In this document: piece after piece, positions 1 to 9,121 of the stretch
How the letters are laid out: each line of letters begins with the position of its first letter
Numbering within the stretch: position 1 is the stretch's first letter
Assembly (NCBI RefSeq): GCF_002795865.1
Contig: NZ_CP024920.1
Coordinates: 1,833,001-1,897,000, forward strand
From: Qipengyuania seohaensis
GTDB lineage: Bacteria; Pseudomonadota; Alphaproteobacteria; Sphingomonadales; Sphingomonadaceae
Length of the DNA stretch: 64,000 nucleotides
Direction of reading: 5' to 3'
Program-made: the position numbers and the translations under genes
Notes under the pieces: model-generated
Database searches by the model: none
Told to the model about the DNA's origin: nothing
What the model saw: only the letters and a program-made list of their open reading frames with translations

Positions 1-553
1 CGCGATCGCCCATCAGATAAGTCACCTGATGTGCGCTTTCCGGGCTTAGCGTCCAGAAGTCCCACATCATGTCGTGATCGCGCAGGCCGTTGTCGGCGCG
101 ACGCTTCTGGCTGCGGATGAAATGCTGGAACTTGAGCGGATCGCGGATGAAGAAGATCGGCGTGTTGTTGCCGACCATGTCGAAATTGCCGTCCTCGGTA
201 TAGAACTTGACCGAGAAGCCGCGTGGATCGCGCCAGGTGTCGGGGCTACCCCGTTCGCCAGCCACGGTCGAGAAACGCATCGCGACATCGGTTTTCGCAC
301 CCTTCTGGAAGAGGATCGCCTTCGTGTATTGCGAGACATCGGCGGTCGTTTCGAAATAGCCGAACGCGCCGGAGCCCTTTGCATGAGGTTGCCGCTCCGG
401 AATCCGCTCGCGGTTGAAGTTCGCCATCTGCTCGATGAGGTAGTGATCGTTCAGGACGATCGGGCCATCCCGGCCCAGCGTCAGGGAGTGTTCGTCGCTC
501 TGGACGCGGATACCGGCATCGGTGGTGGTGGGGGAAACTTTTCTGTCGGCCAT
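1..553 (-). CDS. Monofunctional haem catalase, N-terminal part (runs off left edge)
   Basis: The first about 184 residues of a haem catalase, which breaks down hydrogen peroxide to water and oxygen. Distal-pocket signatures are visible: the catalytic His near residue 57 in RQPHAKG, the RFSTV block near 94, and the essential Asn near 130 in DMVGNNTP. The start ATG at 553 begins [10 protein letters not shown]. The C-terminal part, including the proximal Tyr, lies outside the window, so clade cannot be settled. It is the last gene of a same-strand run ahpC, ahpF, katG, catalase, and is separated from katG by a terminator. Family assignment is secure. Confidence 0.95.
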   Translation of the reverse strand, partial: MADRKVSPTTTDAGIRVQSDEHSLTLGRDGPIVLNDHYLIEQMANFNRERIPERQPHAKGSGAFGYFETTADVSQYTKAILFQKGAKTDVAMRFSTVAGERGSPDTWRDPRGFSVKFYTEDGNFDMVGNNTPIFFIRDPLKFQHFIRSQKRRADNGLRDHDMMWDFWTLSPESAHQVTYLMGDR

Positions 554-653
554 GGCGAACGCCTTTTCTCTCAGGGGGATGCCGGAGATACGAACCGGCG
601 CGCGAAAGCGTTCCTGCATGCCTGGTATTTGGCCGATCCTTGCAGCAAGCACG

Positions 654-682
654 AAAAAGCCCCCGACAATCCTGCCGGGGGC
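654..682 (-). terminator. Rho-independent terminator of katG
   Basis: A perfect 7-bp stem (gcccccg at 659-665 with cgggggc at 676-682) has a 10-nt loop. Read on the minus strand it is followed by five T. It lies just after the katG stop and before the catalase start, so it should insulate the two genes. Confidence 0.85.
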
Positions 683-716
683 TCCTTCTGCGGCCCAGGG
701 GCTCAGTTCTGTTTTT

Positions 717-2933
717 TTACTTGTGGTACTTTGCGTAGGTGAGGTCGAAACGGTCCGCGTCCATGACCTTGGTCCAGGCCTTGACGAAGTCGTTCACGAA
801 CTTCTGCTCGTTTCCGTTTTCGGCATAGACTTCCGCCACTGCGCGCAGGCGCGAGTTGGAACCGAAAACGAGGTCGGTGCGCGTTGCGCGCCAAAGTTCC
901 TTGCCGGTCTTGCGGCAGGTGCCGACGAATTCCTCGTCACCGCTGTCGTCGACTTCTTCCCAGATCACGCCCATGCCCAGCAGGTTCACGAACCAGCTGT
1001 TGTCGAGCTTGCCGGGGGTTTCGGTAAGGACACCGATGCTGTTCCCGTGCTTGGCATGCTTGCTGACAGCGCCCAGCACGCGAAGTCCGCCGACCAGTGC
1101 AGTCATTTCGGGGATCGAGAGGCCCAAGAGATGGGCGCGGTCGACCAGCATGTCCTCGGTTTTCACCGAAGCCTTGGTCTTCAGGTAGTTGCGGAAACCG
1201 TCTGCGAACGGCTCCAGCGGCTCCCAGCTCTCGGCATCGAAGTCTTCGCGTTTCGCATCGCCGCGGCCGGTGGTCACCGGAACGGAGATATCGAAGCCTG
1301 CATCCTTCGCAGCCTTTTCGACCGCAGCCGAACCAGCGATGACGATGGCGTCGGCCATCGAGATCGAGCCACGGATCTCGTCGAGCTTGGCAAGGACCTT
1401 GCCCAGTTCTTCGGGATCGTTGACCGCCCAGTTCTTGATCTCGTCGAAGCGGATGTGCGCACCGTTGGCGCCGCCGCGATGGTCGGAGTTGCGGTAGGTC
1501 GAGGCAGAGGCCCAAGCCGCCTTCACCAGTTCCGAAACGGAAAGGCCGCTGCCCAGCACCTGTGACTTGAAGGACGACAGGTCGCTGTCGGACACCTGCG
1601 TGCCGGCGGGGACGGGATCCTGCCAGATCAGGTCCTCGCTCGGCACTTCGGGGCCGAGGTAGCGGATCTTGGGGCCCATGTCGCGGTGGCACAGCTTGAA
1701 CCATGCGCGTGCGAAGGCATCGTCGAGCGCCGCCTGATCGTCGCGGAAGCGTTCGGAGATCTTGCGATATTCCGGGTCGCGCTTCAGCGCCATGTCGGCG
1801 GTGGTCATCATGGTCGGGACCTTCTTGTTCGGGTCCCGCGCGTCGGGTGCCATGTCCTCTTCGGACTGATTGATCGGCTGCCACTGGTTGGCGCCTGCCG
1901 GGCTCTGGACGAGCTCGTAGTCGTATTTGAACAGCAGGCGGAAGTAGTCGCCGCCCCACTTGGTGGGGTTGTTCGACCATGCGCCCTCGATACCCGAGGT
2001 GGTGATGTGACCCTTGCCGATTTCTTCGGGGTCGGTCAGCCAGCCGAAGCCCATGCGGTGCAGGGTTTCGCTTTCCGGAGCGCCCGAGAAAGTGTCCGAG
2101 GGCTTCGCGCCATGCGCCTTGCCGAATGCGTGGCCGCCGGCTGTCAGCGCGACGGTTTCCTCGTCGTTCATGGCCATGCGGGCGAAAGTTTCACGCATGT
2201 CGCGCGCCATGCCTTCGGCATCGTGCGGATTGCCGCCCGGACCTTCGGGATTGACGTAGATGAGGCCCATCTGGATCGCAGCGAGCGGGTTTTCCAGCGC
2301 CTTGCCCGCATCCGGCTGGATGCGCGTTTCGGCACCGGTATCGACCCACTTTTCTTCCGTGCCCCAATAGACGGTTTCGGGATCGTACACGTCCTTGCGG
2401 CCGCCGCCGAAGCCGAAGGTGGGACCACCCATGCTTTCGATCGCGACATTGCCGGTGAGGATGAAGAGGTCGGCCCAGCTGATGTGCTTGCCGTACTTCT
2501 GCTTGATCGGCCACAGCAGGCGGCGCGCCTTGTCGAGGTTGCCGTTGTCGGGCCAGCTGTTGAGCGGGGCAAACCGCTGCTGGCCGCTACCGGCGCCGCC
2601 GCGACCGTCGCCCGTGCGATAGGTGCCGGCTGCGTGCCAGGCCATGCGGATGAAGAAGGGGCCGTAGTGGCCATAATCGGCCGGCCACCATTCCTGGCTG
2701 TCGGTCATCAGGTCGGTGAGGTCCCGCTTCAGCGCATTGTAGTCCAGCGCGTTGAAGGCTTCGCAATAATCGAAATCTTCGCCCATCGGGTCGGCAGCGC
2801 GGCCGCCCTCGGTTAGGATTTCAAGGTCGAGCTGATCTGGCCACCAGTCGCGATTGGTGCGGCCGAGAAGCGAACGTACGCCCCCGTCGCCGTGGAAGGG
2901 ACAACCGCTGATATCTCCGGTTTTGGCGTCCAT
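717..2933 (-). CDS. katG: Catalase-peroxidase KatG
   Basis: Bifunctional haem catalase-peroxidase of 738 aa, the normal length for the family with its two peroxidase-like halves. The distal triad R96-W99-H100 sits in [11 protein letters not shown]. The proximal His is in [12 protein letters not shown] in the N-terminal half. The second half (from about residue 430) is the degenerate non-haem repeat. There is no signal peptide, so it is cytoplasmic. It is flanked by ahpF upstream and a catalase downstream on the same strand, each pair separated by a strong terminator, so they are probably separate transcripts under one peroxide-responsive control. A 28-bp dyad lies about 80 bp upstream of its start. 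Confidence 0.98.
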   Translation of the reverse strand: MDAKTGDISGCPFHGDGGVRSLLGRTNRDWWPDQLDLEILTEGGRAADPMGEDFDYCEAFNALDYNALKRDLTDLMTDSQEWWPADYGHYGPFFIRMAWHAAGTYRTGDGRGGAGSGQQRFAPLNSWPDNGNLDKARRLLWPIKQKYGKHISWADLFILTGNVAIESMGGPTFGFGGGRKDVYDPETVYWGTEEKWVDTGAETRIQPDAGKALENPLAAIQMGLIYVNPEGPGGNPHDAEGMARDMRETFARMAMNDEETVALTAGGHAFGKAHGAKPSDTFSGAPESETLHRMGFGWLTDPEEIGKGHITTSGIEGAWSNNPTKWGGDYFRLLFKYDYELVQSPAGANQWQPINQSEEDMAPDARDPNKKVPTMMTTADMALKRDPEYRKISERFRDDQAALDDAFARAWFKLCHRDMGPKIRYLGPEVPSEDLIWQDPVPAGTQVSDSDLSSFKSQVLGSGLSVSELVKAAWASASTYRNSDHRGGANGAHIRFDEIKNWAVNDPEELGKVLAKLDEIRGSISMADAIVIAGSAAVEKAAKDAGFDISVPVTTGRGDAKREDFDAESWEPLEPFADGFRNYLKTKASVKTEDMLVDRAHLLGLSIPEMTALVGGLRVLGAVSKHAKHGNSIGVLTETPGKLDNSWFVNLLGMGVIWEEVDDSGDEEFVGTCRKTGKELWRATRTDLVFGSNSRLRAVAEVYAENGNEQKFVNDFVKAWTKVMDADRFDLTYAKYHK

Positions 2934-3011
2934 GAATTACCTCTCCTCTAAAAAAGACTCGGTCTCCCGCCCGAGAAAGGCACGACGATGAACCTCGTCC
3001 GGTTATTCGTC

Positions 3012-3039
3012 CAATCGATTAAACGGTTCAAATTGATTG
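3012..3039. promoter_or_regulatory. Imperfect dyad upstream of katG, candidate OxyR-type operator
   Basis: The 28-bp segment begins CAATC and ends GATTG, and 10 of the 14 paired positions are complementary. Its near edge is about 79 bp upstream of the katG ATG. This size and position suit a LysR-family tetramer site such as OxyR. A similar perfect dyad lies upstream of ahpC. No OxyR gene is in the window, so the regulator is inferred. Confidence 0.4.
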
Positions 3040-3077
3040 TCGCAAGCGATTGAGCGGCGAAACGTGGCGTGCATACG

Positions 3078-3109
3078 AAAAACGCCGCCATCCGGTTGGA
3101 ATGGCGGCG
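3078..3109 (-). terminator. Rho-independent terminator of ahpF
   Basis: A perfect 9-bp stem (cgccgccat at 3083-3091 with atggcggcg at 3101-3109) has a 9-nt loop and is followed on the minus strand by five T. It begins about 25 bp after the ahpF stop codon. Confidence 0.9.
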
Positions 3110-3135
3110 CTTTGTCGTTTTGATATAGAGCAAAA

Positions 3136-4725
3136 TCAGGCGGCTTGCGCGATCTCGTCAACTGCCTCGGTCCGGATGAGGTAATCGAAAGCCGAAAGTC
3201 CCGCTTTCGAACCTTCGCCCATCGCGACTACGATCTGCTTGTAGGGCACGTCGGTCACGTCGCCCGCGCCGAAAATGCCGGGAAGGTTCGTGCGGCCTTC
3301 CTCGTCGGTTTCGATCTCGCCGAACCTGGTGAGCGCAAGGCCGCTGTCTTTCAGCCATTCGGTATTGGGCACGAGACCGATCTGGACGAACACGCCCTCC
3401 AGTTCGATGCGGCGCTCGTCACCGCTCTTGCGGTCTTTCAGCACGAGGCCGTCGACCTTGCCGTCCCTGCCGGTGATCTCGGTCGTCTGCCCACTGGTGA
3501 CGATTTCGACGTTGTCCATGCTGCGAAGCTTGGCCTGCAAGACCTCGTCCGCACGCAGCTTCTCGTCATATTCGACGAGCGTGACTTGGCCGACGATCTT
3601 GGCGAGGTCGATTGCCGCTTCGACGCCCGAATTGCCGCCGCCGATCACCGCGATGCGCTTGCCCTTGAACAGCGGACCGTCGCAGTGCGGACAATAGGCC
3701 ACGCCCTTGTTGCGATATTCCGCCTCGCCCGGAACGCCCAGGTTCCTCCAGCGAGCGCCGGTTGCCAGGATCAGGCTGCGTGCCTTGAGGCTCGCCCCAT
3801 TGCCCAGTTCGACCGTGTGGAGACCGCCCTCCTGCTTGGCAGGCACGAGCTTTACCGCCTTGGCGAGGTTCATGAGGTCGATGTCGTATTCGCCGACATG
3901 ACGCTCCAGCTCGCCTGCAAGCTTCGGGCCTTCGGTATAGGCCGTGCCCGGCAGGTTCTCGATACCCAGCGTGTCGTGCAGCTGCCCGCCGAAGCGTTCG
4001 GCCGCGATGCCGGTGCGGAAACCCTTGCGCGCGGTGTAGATGGCCGTTGCAGCGCCAGCCGGACCGCCGCCGATAACGAGGACTTCGAACGGGTCCTTGG
4101 CGGCGAGCTTTTCCGCTGCCTTGGCATCTGCGCCGGTATCGATCTTGGCGAGGATTTCGGCCAGCTCCATCTTGCCATTGTAGAAGGGCTCGCCATTCAG
4201 GAACGTTGCGGGCACGGCCATGATGTCGCGCGCGTCGACTTCGTCCTGGTAGGTTCCGCCTTCGATCAGCGTCGCGGTGATGCGCGGGTTTTCGAGCGCC
4301 ATCAGCGTCAGCGCCTGCACCACGTCGGGGCAGTTGTGGCAGCTCAAGGAGAAATACATCTCGAAATTGAAATCGCCTTCGATGCCGCGAACCTGTTCGA
4401 TCAGGTCTGCATCGACCTTGGGCGGGTGTCCCCCGGCCCACAGCAGGGCGAGGACGAGCGAGGTAAATTCATGCCCCATCGGAAGGCCTGCGAAACGCAC
4501 CCACTTTTCCGCATCGCTGGCGCGGCGGATGATGAAGCTGGGCTTGCGGTCGTCGGTGCCATCGAAGCTGGCGGTGACCAGATCGTGGAGCGCGGCAATC
4601 TCTTCCAGCAGTTCGCGGGTCTGCGTGCTCTTGGCGTCGTCAGCCAGCGAGGCGACGAGTTCGATCGGCTCGCGCAAATTGGCGAGATAGGTCGAAAGCT
4701 GTTGCTTCATTGCGGTGTCGAGCAT
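3136..4725 (-). CDS. ahpF: Alkyl hydroperoxide reductase subunit F
   Basis: Flavoprotein disulfide reductase of 529 aa that recycles AhpC using NAD(P)H. The tandem thioredoxin-fold N-terminal domain carries the redox pair C129/C132 (SCHNC). The FAD dinucleotide motif GGGPAG is at 219-224. The catalytic disulfide C345/C348 (YCPHC) lies in the thioredoxin-reductase-like half, and a second GGGNSG nucleotide motif follows. Length is normal for the family. It is 143 bp downstream of ahpC on the same strand. That spacer can fold into several hairpins, so expression relative to ahpC is probably reduced by partial termination. Confidence 0.97.
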   Translation of the reverse strand: MLDTAMKQQLSTYLANLREPIELVASLADDAKSTQTRELLEEIAALHDLVTASFDGTDDRKPSFIIRRASDAEKWVRFAGLPMGHEFTSLVLALLWAGGHPPKVDADLIEQVRGIEGDFNFEMYFSLSCHNCPDVVQALTLMALENPRITATLIEGGTYQDEVDARDIMAVPATFLNGEPFYNGKMELAEILAKIDTGADAKAAEKLAAKDPFEVLVIGGGPAGAATAIYTARKGFRTGIAAERFGGQLHDTLGIENLPGTAYTEGPKLAGELERHVGEYDIDLMNLAKAVKLVPAKQEGGLHTVELGNGASLKARSLILATGARWRNLGVPGEAEYRNKGVAYCPHCDGPLFKGKRIAVIGGGNSGVEAAIDLAKIVGQVTLVEYDEKLRADEVLQAKLRSMDNVEIVTSGQTTEITGRDGKVDGLVLKDRKSGDERRIELEGVFVQIGLVPNTEWLKDSGLALTRFGEIETDEEGRTNLPGIFGAGDVTDVPYKQIVVAMGEGSKAGLSAFDYLIRTEAVDEIAQAA

Positions 4726-4758
4726 GCACGGTCTCCGGTGGTGATGGGAAATGGAAAA

Positions 4759-4795
4759 GGTCCGGGGCGGGGGGGGGAGGCAATTGCCCCGGACC
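4759..4795 (-). terminator. Hairpin with short T-run between ahpC and ahpF (attenuator-like)
   Basis: A 9-bp perfect stem (ggtccgggg at 4759-4767 with ccccggacc at 4787-4795) has a loop containing a run of nine G (4769-4777). On the minus strand it is followed by TTTTCC. Two further GC-rich inverted repeats lie between it and the ahpC stop (4805-4855). It probably gives partial termination after ahpC. Confidence 0.55.
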
Positions 4796-4868
4796 TTCCA
4801 GCGACCCGAGGTTCACTCGGGCTCTTGGGCGGCGCGCCGGGGAAAGGTGCGCCGCCTGAAGTGTTGAC

Positions 4869-5435
4869 TTAGATCTTGCCGACGAGGTCGAGCGAGGGAG
4901 CCAGCGTTTCGCTGCCTTCTTCCCAGGCGGCCGGGCAGACCTGGCCGGGGTTGGCGCGAACGTACTGGGCAGCCTTGATCTTGCGGGCCAGTTCGTTGGC
5001 ATTGCGGCCCACGCCTTCGCAGGTCTGTTCCATGATCTGGATCACGCCGTCGGGATCGACAACAAAGGTCGCACGATCGGCGAGGCCGACGCCTTCACGC
5101 AGCACGTCGAAGTTGCGTGCGAGGACGTGGTTCTGGTCGCCCAGGAACGGGAACTGCAGCTTGCCGATCTTGTCGGAGGTGTCGTGCCATGCCTTGTGGC
5201 TGAAGTGGGTGTCGGTCGACACGGCGTAGACTTCGACGTCCATCTTCTGGAGCATGGCGTACTGCTCGCCGAGGTTCTCCAGTTCGGTCGGGCAGACGAA
5301 GGTGAAGTCGGCCGGATAGAAGAAGAAGACGGCCCACTTGCCCTTCACATCTTCGTCGGTGACCTGGAAAAAGTCCTTGCCGGCCTGGAAGGCGGTGGCG
5401 TTGAACGGTTTGATTTCGCTTCCGATGATACCCAT
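4869..5435 (-). CDS. ahpC: Peroxiredoxin AhpC (alkyl hydroperoxide reductase subunit C)
   Basis: Typical 2-Cys peroxiredoxin of 188 aa that reduces hydrogen peroxide and organic peroxides. The peroxidatic C48 is in the FTFVCPTE motif and the resolving C167 is in GQVCPAAW. It starts [10 protein letters not shown], the usual AhpC amino terminus, and has no signal peptide. It pairs functionally with the downstream ahpF. A perfect inverted repeat lies about 90 bp upstream of the start, consistent with peroxide-responsive control. Confidence 0.98.
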   Translation of the reverse strand: MGIIGSEIKPFNATAFQAGKDFFQVTDEDVKGKWAVFFFYPADFTFVCPTELENLGEQYAMLQKMDVEVYAVSTDTHFSHKAWHDTSDKIGKLQFPFLGDQNHVLARNFDVLREGVGLADRATFVVDPDGVIQIMEQTCEGVGRNANELARKIKAAQYVRANPGQVCPAAWEEGSETLAPSLDLVGKI

Positions 5436-5522
5436 GGTTTTCTCCGTTATTCGGGTTGAAACTCGTGAGTGTCAGATAGGGAGTGCTGCGATGCACAAAA
5501 GCGATATGTTGCGATTGCGAGC

Positions 5523-5548
5523 ATCGAAATTATCGATCAATTCGATGG
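5523..5548. promoter_or_regulatory. Perfect dyad upstream of ahpC, candidate OxyR-type operator
   Basis: CATCGAA at 5523-5529 and its exact complement TTCGATG at 5542-5548 are separated by 12 bp. The near edge is about 88 bp upstream of the ahpC ATG. Its geometry resembles the dyad upstream of katG. Assignment to OxyR is inference from family knowledge. Confidence 0.45.
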
Positions 5549-5598
5549 AACTTTCTTAAAGTGCAACATAAACGCAATTAGCGTGCGTTTCACGCAAT

Positions 5599-5634
5599 AA
5601 AGGGCTGGCGCGCAAGTGCGGGCCAGCCCTTTTT
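5599..5634. terminator. Bidirectional-looking terminator downstream of the hydrolase gene
   Basis: A 9-bp stem (agggctggc at 5601-5609 with gccagccct at 5622-5630) is followed by TTTTT on the plus strand and by TTATT on the minus strand. It lies 17 bp after the stop of the minus-strand hydrolase gene, which it most likely ends. Confidence 0.75.
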
Positions 5635-5650
5635 CCGGCTGTCAGCCTTA

Positions 5651-6478
5651 TCAGTTGGCGGAGAAGAATTCGCCCAGATCGCTAGCCAACCGGTCGGTCA
5701 CCGTGGCGAAGACAGCGTGGGGTTCGTCTTCGTATTCGATCAGCGTCGCGCCCTCGACCTTCTCGGCCACCTGACGGCCGGTGGCATCGATTGGCACGGT
5801 CTTGTCTTCGGTGCCGTGGATGACCAGCGTCGGCACCTTGAAGTGCGGAAGATCCGGCCGAAAATCGGTATAGGCGAAGGCCGCGGCCGATTGGAGCGTG
5901 GCATATTGCGCGCTCTTCATCGTGGTCAGCCAGGCCCAGTGACGCTCTTCGTCGCTGACCTGAGTTCCCGGGCCGCCGACGCCATAGAAATCCTTGAAGA
6001 AATCGATGAAGAACGCCCGGAAGTCATCCTTCATGCCCTTGGTCATTTCCTTAAAGGTCTCGTCCGGCACGCCGTCGGGATTGTCGTCGGTCTTGAGCAT
6101 ATAGGGAACGACCGAGCTCACCAGGGCCGCTGCGCTGACACCCTTGCCGCCATGACGGCTCATATAACGGGCGATCTCGCCCCCACCCATGGAAAACCCG
6201 GCGAGACCGATATTCTCCGTGAGGCCCAGATGAGCGATGAGGTCTGCCAGATCGTCGCTGAAGGTGTCGTAATCGTAACCGCTCGCCGCGTGGTCCGAGC
6301 GTCCGAAGCCGCGCCGGTCATAGGCAATGGCGCGCATGCCCTTGTCGGCGAGATGCATCATAACCGGATCCCAGCTGTCGCCTGAAAGCGGCCAGCCGTG
6401 GATCAGGATTACGGGACGACCTTCGCCCAGTTCCTTATAACGAATATTGGTCCCGTCGCGTGTGGCGAAATGCGGCAT
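5651..6478 (-). CDS. Alpha/beta hydrolase, non-haem chloroperoxidase/arylesterase-like
   Basis: Protein of 275 aa with the alpha/beta-hydrolase fold. The oxyanion region HGWP is near residue 27. The nucleophile elbow is GFSMGGG with S96. A late acidic residue lies in TEDKTVP, and the catalytic His lies in DEPHAVF. This arrangement matches the cofactor-free haloperoxidase/esterase family, whose members hydrolyse esters and can show perhydrolase activity. There is no signal peptide, so it is cytoplasmic. Its place next to the peroxide genes is suggestive, but it has its own terminator. The true substrate cannot be told from sequence. Confidence 0.85.
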   Translation of the reverse strand: MPHFATRDGTNIRYKELGEGRPVILIHGWPLSGDSWDPVMMHLADKGMRAIAYDRRGFGRSDHAASGYDYDTFSDDLADLIAHLGLTENIGLAGFSMGGGEIARYMSRHGGKGVSAAALVSSVVPYMLKTDDNPDGVPDETFKEMTKGMKDDFRAFFIDFFKDFYGVGGPGTQVSDEERHWAWLTTMKSAQYATLQSAAAFAYTDFRPDLPHFKVPTLVIHGTEDKTVPIDATGRQVAEKVEGATLIEYEDEPHAVFATVTDRLASDLGEFFSAN

Positions 6479-6686
6479 GCAGTGTCTTCCTTTTCAAACT
6501 GTTGTTTCGAGGTCAGAAAACCTGAACCAGAGATTGGGTTCCGACGCAGCAGGCCGAAGCCTTTCGGCCGGCGGTCAGTCGCAACGGATCACCCGCACTG
6601 CGGCGCCTGCTGAAAAAGTTGCAGAAATCGCTTCGCTGACAAGTCTTTTCTGCTAATGCGAATTCCTCGCAATAAGAGGATTAGAA

Positions 6687-7190
6687 ATGCGTAAGTTTGC
6701 TATCGCCGCTGCCTTCACCGCCAGCACCCTTGCTCTTGCCGCCTGCTCGGGCGCCGAAGACAGCGCACCTGCTGCCGATGAGACTGCGGCCACCGACACT
6801 GTCGAAGCGGAAGCCGAAACCGCCGGCGTCCTCGACGCCAGCACCGCGACTGCCGAGCAGCTTGCTGCCATTGACGGCGTGTCCGACGAACTGGCTGCCA
6901 CCATCGTCGCAGGCCAGCCCTATGCCGACGTGACGGCGTTCAACGCGAAGCTCCTTGAAACTCTGTCGGCCGAAGAAGCCGCCGCCGTGCTCGAAACCGT
7001 GTTCGTCCCGGTCAATCTCAACGATGCCACCGAAGAGCAGATCCGCCTGATCCCCGGAATGACCGATAAGATGGTCCACGAATTCGAAGAATATCGTCCC
7101 TACGCCGACATGGGCGAATTCGACCGCGAAATCGGCAAATATGTCGACGAGGCCGAAGTCGCCCGTTTCCGCAATTACGTCACTCTCTGA
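6687..7190 (+). CDS. Helix-hairpin-helix domain lipoprotein
   Basis: Protein of 167 aa with a lipoprotein signal peptide (lipobox LAAC, lipidated C20), then an Ala/Glu/Thr-rich linker, then two helix-hairpin-helix units at about 50-90 and 108-160. The second carries the ComEA-like sequence VNLNDATEEQ followed by LIPGM. Such units bind DNA in ComEA, but many envelope HhH proteins of this type have unknown roles. A good ribosome-binding site (AGAGGA) precedes the ATG. Its last 16 bp overlap the 3' end of the convergent msrQ gene. Function is not assigned beyond the domain. Confidence 0.8.
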   Translation: MRKFAIAAAFTASTLALAACSGAEDSAPAADETAATDTVEAEAETAGVLDASTATAEQLAAIDGVSDELAATIVAGQPYADVTAFNAKLLETLSAEEAAAVLETVFVPVNLNDATEEQIRLIPGMTDKMVHEFEEYRPYADMGEFDREIGKYVDEAEVARFRNYVTL

Positions 7191-7759
7191 CGCATTTGCA
7201 GCACGATCCTGATCCCCTCGATCGCCACCAGGATCCCGACGTGGATCCACGCGGTGGTCGGATCGAAGGCGGACAGGACCCAGTGCAGGAAGACCAGGAC
7301 AGCTGCCGGATAGACGAGGCGGTGCAGCGTCTTCCATGACCGCTTGAGTGCCCTCGTCGCGATGTCGTTCGATGTCGCGGCGAGTGGTGCGAACAGCGCG
7401 AAGGCCAGCCAGCCGGTGAGCAGGTAAGCGTCGCCCATTTCCGCCAGCACCGCGGAAAGCGAGGCCTTCTTCCATAGATAGATCGCGGTGTGGAACGCAG
7501 CATAGCCAAAGCTCGCCACGCCAATGTCCCGCCTCCGCCGCATCAGCCAGACGGCCCACTTCTGCTTGCGGAATGCGAGCCGGATCGGCGTCACTGCCAG
7601 CGTCAGCAATAAAAGCCACGCTGCCCAGTCTCCGCTATCGGCGATCGCATGGCCGTAACCATAAACATCGGGCGTCGCGATCCAGCGCCAGCTCATCCAG
7701 AGCCCGGGCAGGGCAAGCACGAGCCACAGCAAAGGTCGCGAATTTGCGAGGGTTTTCAC
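7175..7759 (-). CDS. msrQ: MsrQ/YedZ, haem-binding membrane subunit of methionine sulfoxide reductase
   Basis: Integral membrane protein of 194 aa with about six hydrophobic segments and the ferric-reductase-like fold. His residues H90, H146 and H159 are the likely haem ligands. MsrQ passes electrons from the respiratory chain to periplasmic MsrP, which repairs oxidised methionines. No msrP is adjacent here; the neighbours are an HhH lipoprotein (convergent) and a tRNA-like gene. Either msrP is elsewhere or this copy serves another acceptor. Family assignment is confident. Confidence 0.88.
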   Translation of the reverse strand: MKTLANSRPLLWLVLALPGLWMSWRWIATPDVYGYGHAIADSGDWAAWLLLLTLAVTPIRLAFRKQKWAVWLMRRRRDIGVASFGYAAFHTAIYLWKKASLSAVLAEMGDAYLLTGWLAFALFAPLAATSNDIATRALKRSWKTLHRLVYPAAVLVFLHWVLSAFDPTTAWIHVGILVAIEGIRIVLQMRQRVT

Positions 7760-7834
7760 TTGGGGAAGGCTTCCGGACGAGCGCGGCCTAGTTTCGTAGT
7801 GTTGGGCGCAATACTTAGGGTTTGAAGGGTTTTG

Positions 7835-7936
7835 CGAGACGACGGGATTCGAACCCGCGAGGGGCCTTTAGACCCCTGAGCGCTCCCGAGACAACGTCCG
7901 GGTGGCGCCCGCAATCAGCCGCTCTGCCACGTCTCT
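7835..7936 (-). tRNA. Class II tRNA-like gene with an expanded anticodon arm, anticodon unassigned
   Basis: Read on the minus strand this has a T-arm with GGTTCGAATCC, a perfect 5-bp variable-arm stem (AGGGG/CCCCT), a D-arm GCA/TGC and an acceptor stem complementary except at the first pair (A:G). The usual anticodon-stem position pairs well (GGCGC with GCGCT), but it encloses 21 nt instead of 7. That insert itself contains a small CCCG/CGGG hairpin. Total length is 102 nt, 14 longer than a Ser/Leu-type tRNA. The base at position 33 is A rather than the invariant T, and no CCA is encoded. It may be a degenerate tRNA-Ser or a non-decoding tRNA-like RNA. Confidence 0.6.
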
Positions 7937-7975
7937 GCAGGCGGCATAGCGAAGGTGCAAGCGATTGTCTAAACG

Positions 7976-9043
7976 CTACCCACACTGCGCCCGGTGCAGC
8001 ATCTTATGATCCGCCAGCACCAGCGCCATCATCGCCTCGACAACCGGCGTGCCGCGGATACCGACACAGGGGTCGTGCCGCCCCTTGGTTCTCACCTCGG
8101 TCGCCTCGCCCTGCCGGTCGATACTGGCAACGGGGGTGAGGATCGAACTCGTCGGTTTGAAAGCCACGCGGCAGACGACCGGCTGGCCGGTTGAAATCCC
8201 TCCAGCGATCCCGCCTGCATGGTTGGCCGCAAACTCCGGCCCGTTTTCGCCGGGTGACATGGCGTCGGCGTTCTGCTCGCCGGTAAGGCGCGCGGCATCG
8301 AAACCGTCGCCGATCTCCACGCCCTTGACCGCGTTGATGCTCATCATGCCTGCGGCAAGGTCGCTGTCGAGCTTGGCATAGACCGGCGCGCCCCATCCTG
8401 CTGGCACGCCCGTAGCCAAGCATTCGACGACCGCGCCGAGCGAGGAGCCTGCCTTGCGCGCATCGTCGACCAGTGCCTCCCATCGCTTTGCGGCCTCGGC
8501 ATCCGGGCACCAGAAAGGGTTGCGGGCGATTTCCTCGCGGTCGAAATTAACAGGGTCGATCCGGTCGCCGCCGATCTCCGCGACATAAGCGAGTATCTCT
8601 ACCTCCGGGATGGCCTTCCTCGCCACCGCGCCTGCCGCAACCCGCATCGCCGTTTCACGGGCACTGCTGCGCCCTCCGCCGCGATAGTCGCGAAACCCGT
8701 ACTTTGCGTCATAGGCAAAATCGGCATGGCCCGGGCGGTAGGTATTCGCGATTTCGGAATAATCCTTGGACCGCTGGTCCTTGTTTTCGATCAGCAGCGA
8801 GAGCGAGGTACCGGTGGTCTTCCCTTCGAATACGCCGGACAGGATGCGGACCTCGTCCGGTTCCTGGCGCTGGGTGGTGAACTTGTTCTGCCCGGGCTTC
8901 CTCGCGTCGAGGAACGGCTGGATATCCGCCTCGCTCAGTTCCAGCCCCGGAGGGCACCCGTCGACGACTGCGCCGATGGCAGGGCCATGGCTTTCCCCCC
9001 AGGTTGTGAAGCGCAGCACGCGTCCGAAAGTGTTCCAGCTCAT
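7976..9043 (-). CDS. aroC: Chorismate synthase
   Basis: Enzyme of 355 aa catalysing the last step of the shikimate pathway, EPSP to chorismate, using reduced FMN. Family blocks are clear: GESHGPAIG at the amino end, the FMN-binding [11 protein letters not shown] block in the middle, and the C-terminal RHDPC block. Length is typical. It is divergent from ruvA, with about 80 bp between them. The product feeds pheA, which lies about 29 kb away in this window. Confidence 0.97.
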   Translation of the reverse strand: MSWNTFGRVLRFTTWGESHGPAIGAVVDGCPPGLELSEADIQPFLDARKPGQNKFTTQRQEPDEVRILSGVFEGKTTGTSLSLLIENKDQRSKDYSEIANTYRPGHADFAYDAKYGFRDYRGGGRSSARETAMRVAAGAVARKAIPEVEILAYVAEIGGDRIDPVNFDREEIARNPFWCPDAEAAKRWEALVDDARKAGSSLGAVVECLATGVPAGWGAPVYAKLDSDLAAGMMSINAVKGVEIGDGFDAARLTGEQNADAMSPGENGPEFAANHAGGIAGGISTGQPVVCRVAFKPTSSILTPVASIDRQGEATEVRTKGRHDPCVGIRGTPVVEAMMALVLADHKMLHRAQCG

Positions 9044-9121
9044 GCCTGCCTTCCTGTCTCAACTGTGGGGCCAAGTCCACTAGGGCTGGACCAAGCCATT
9101 CTTGTAGCGCAAGAACAAACC

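Noticed and set aside
1686-2816. A 376-aa open frame opposite katG
   Set aside because: Its composition is that of an antisense frame, and katG on the other strand is complete with catalytic residues.
7647-7675. GTAACC word as a further SigF promoter
   Set aside because: No CGAA follows at 16 nt, and it lies inside msrQ on the opposite strand. The same applies to GTAACC words near 22320 (minus), 29286 and 54535.
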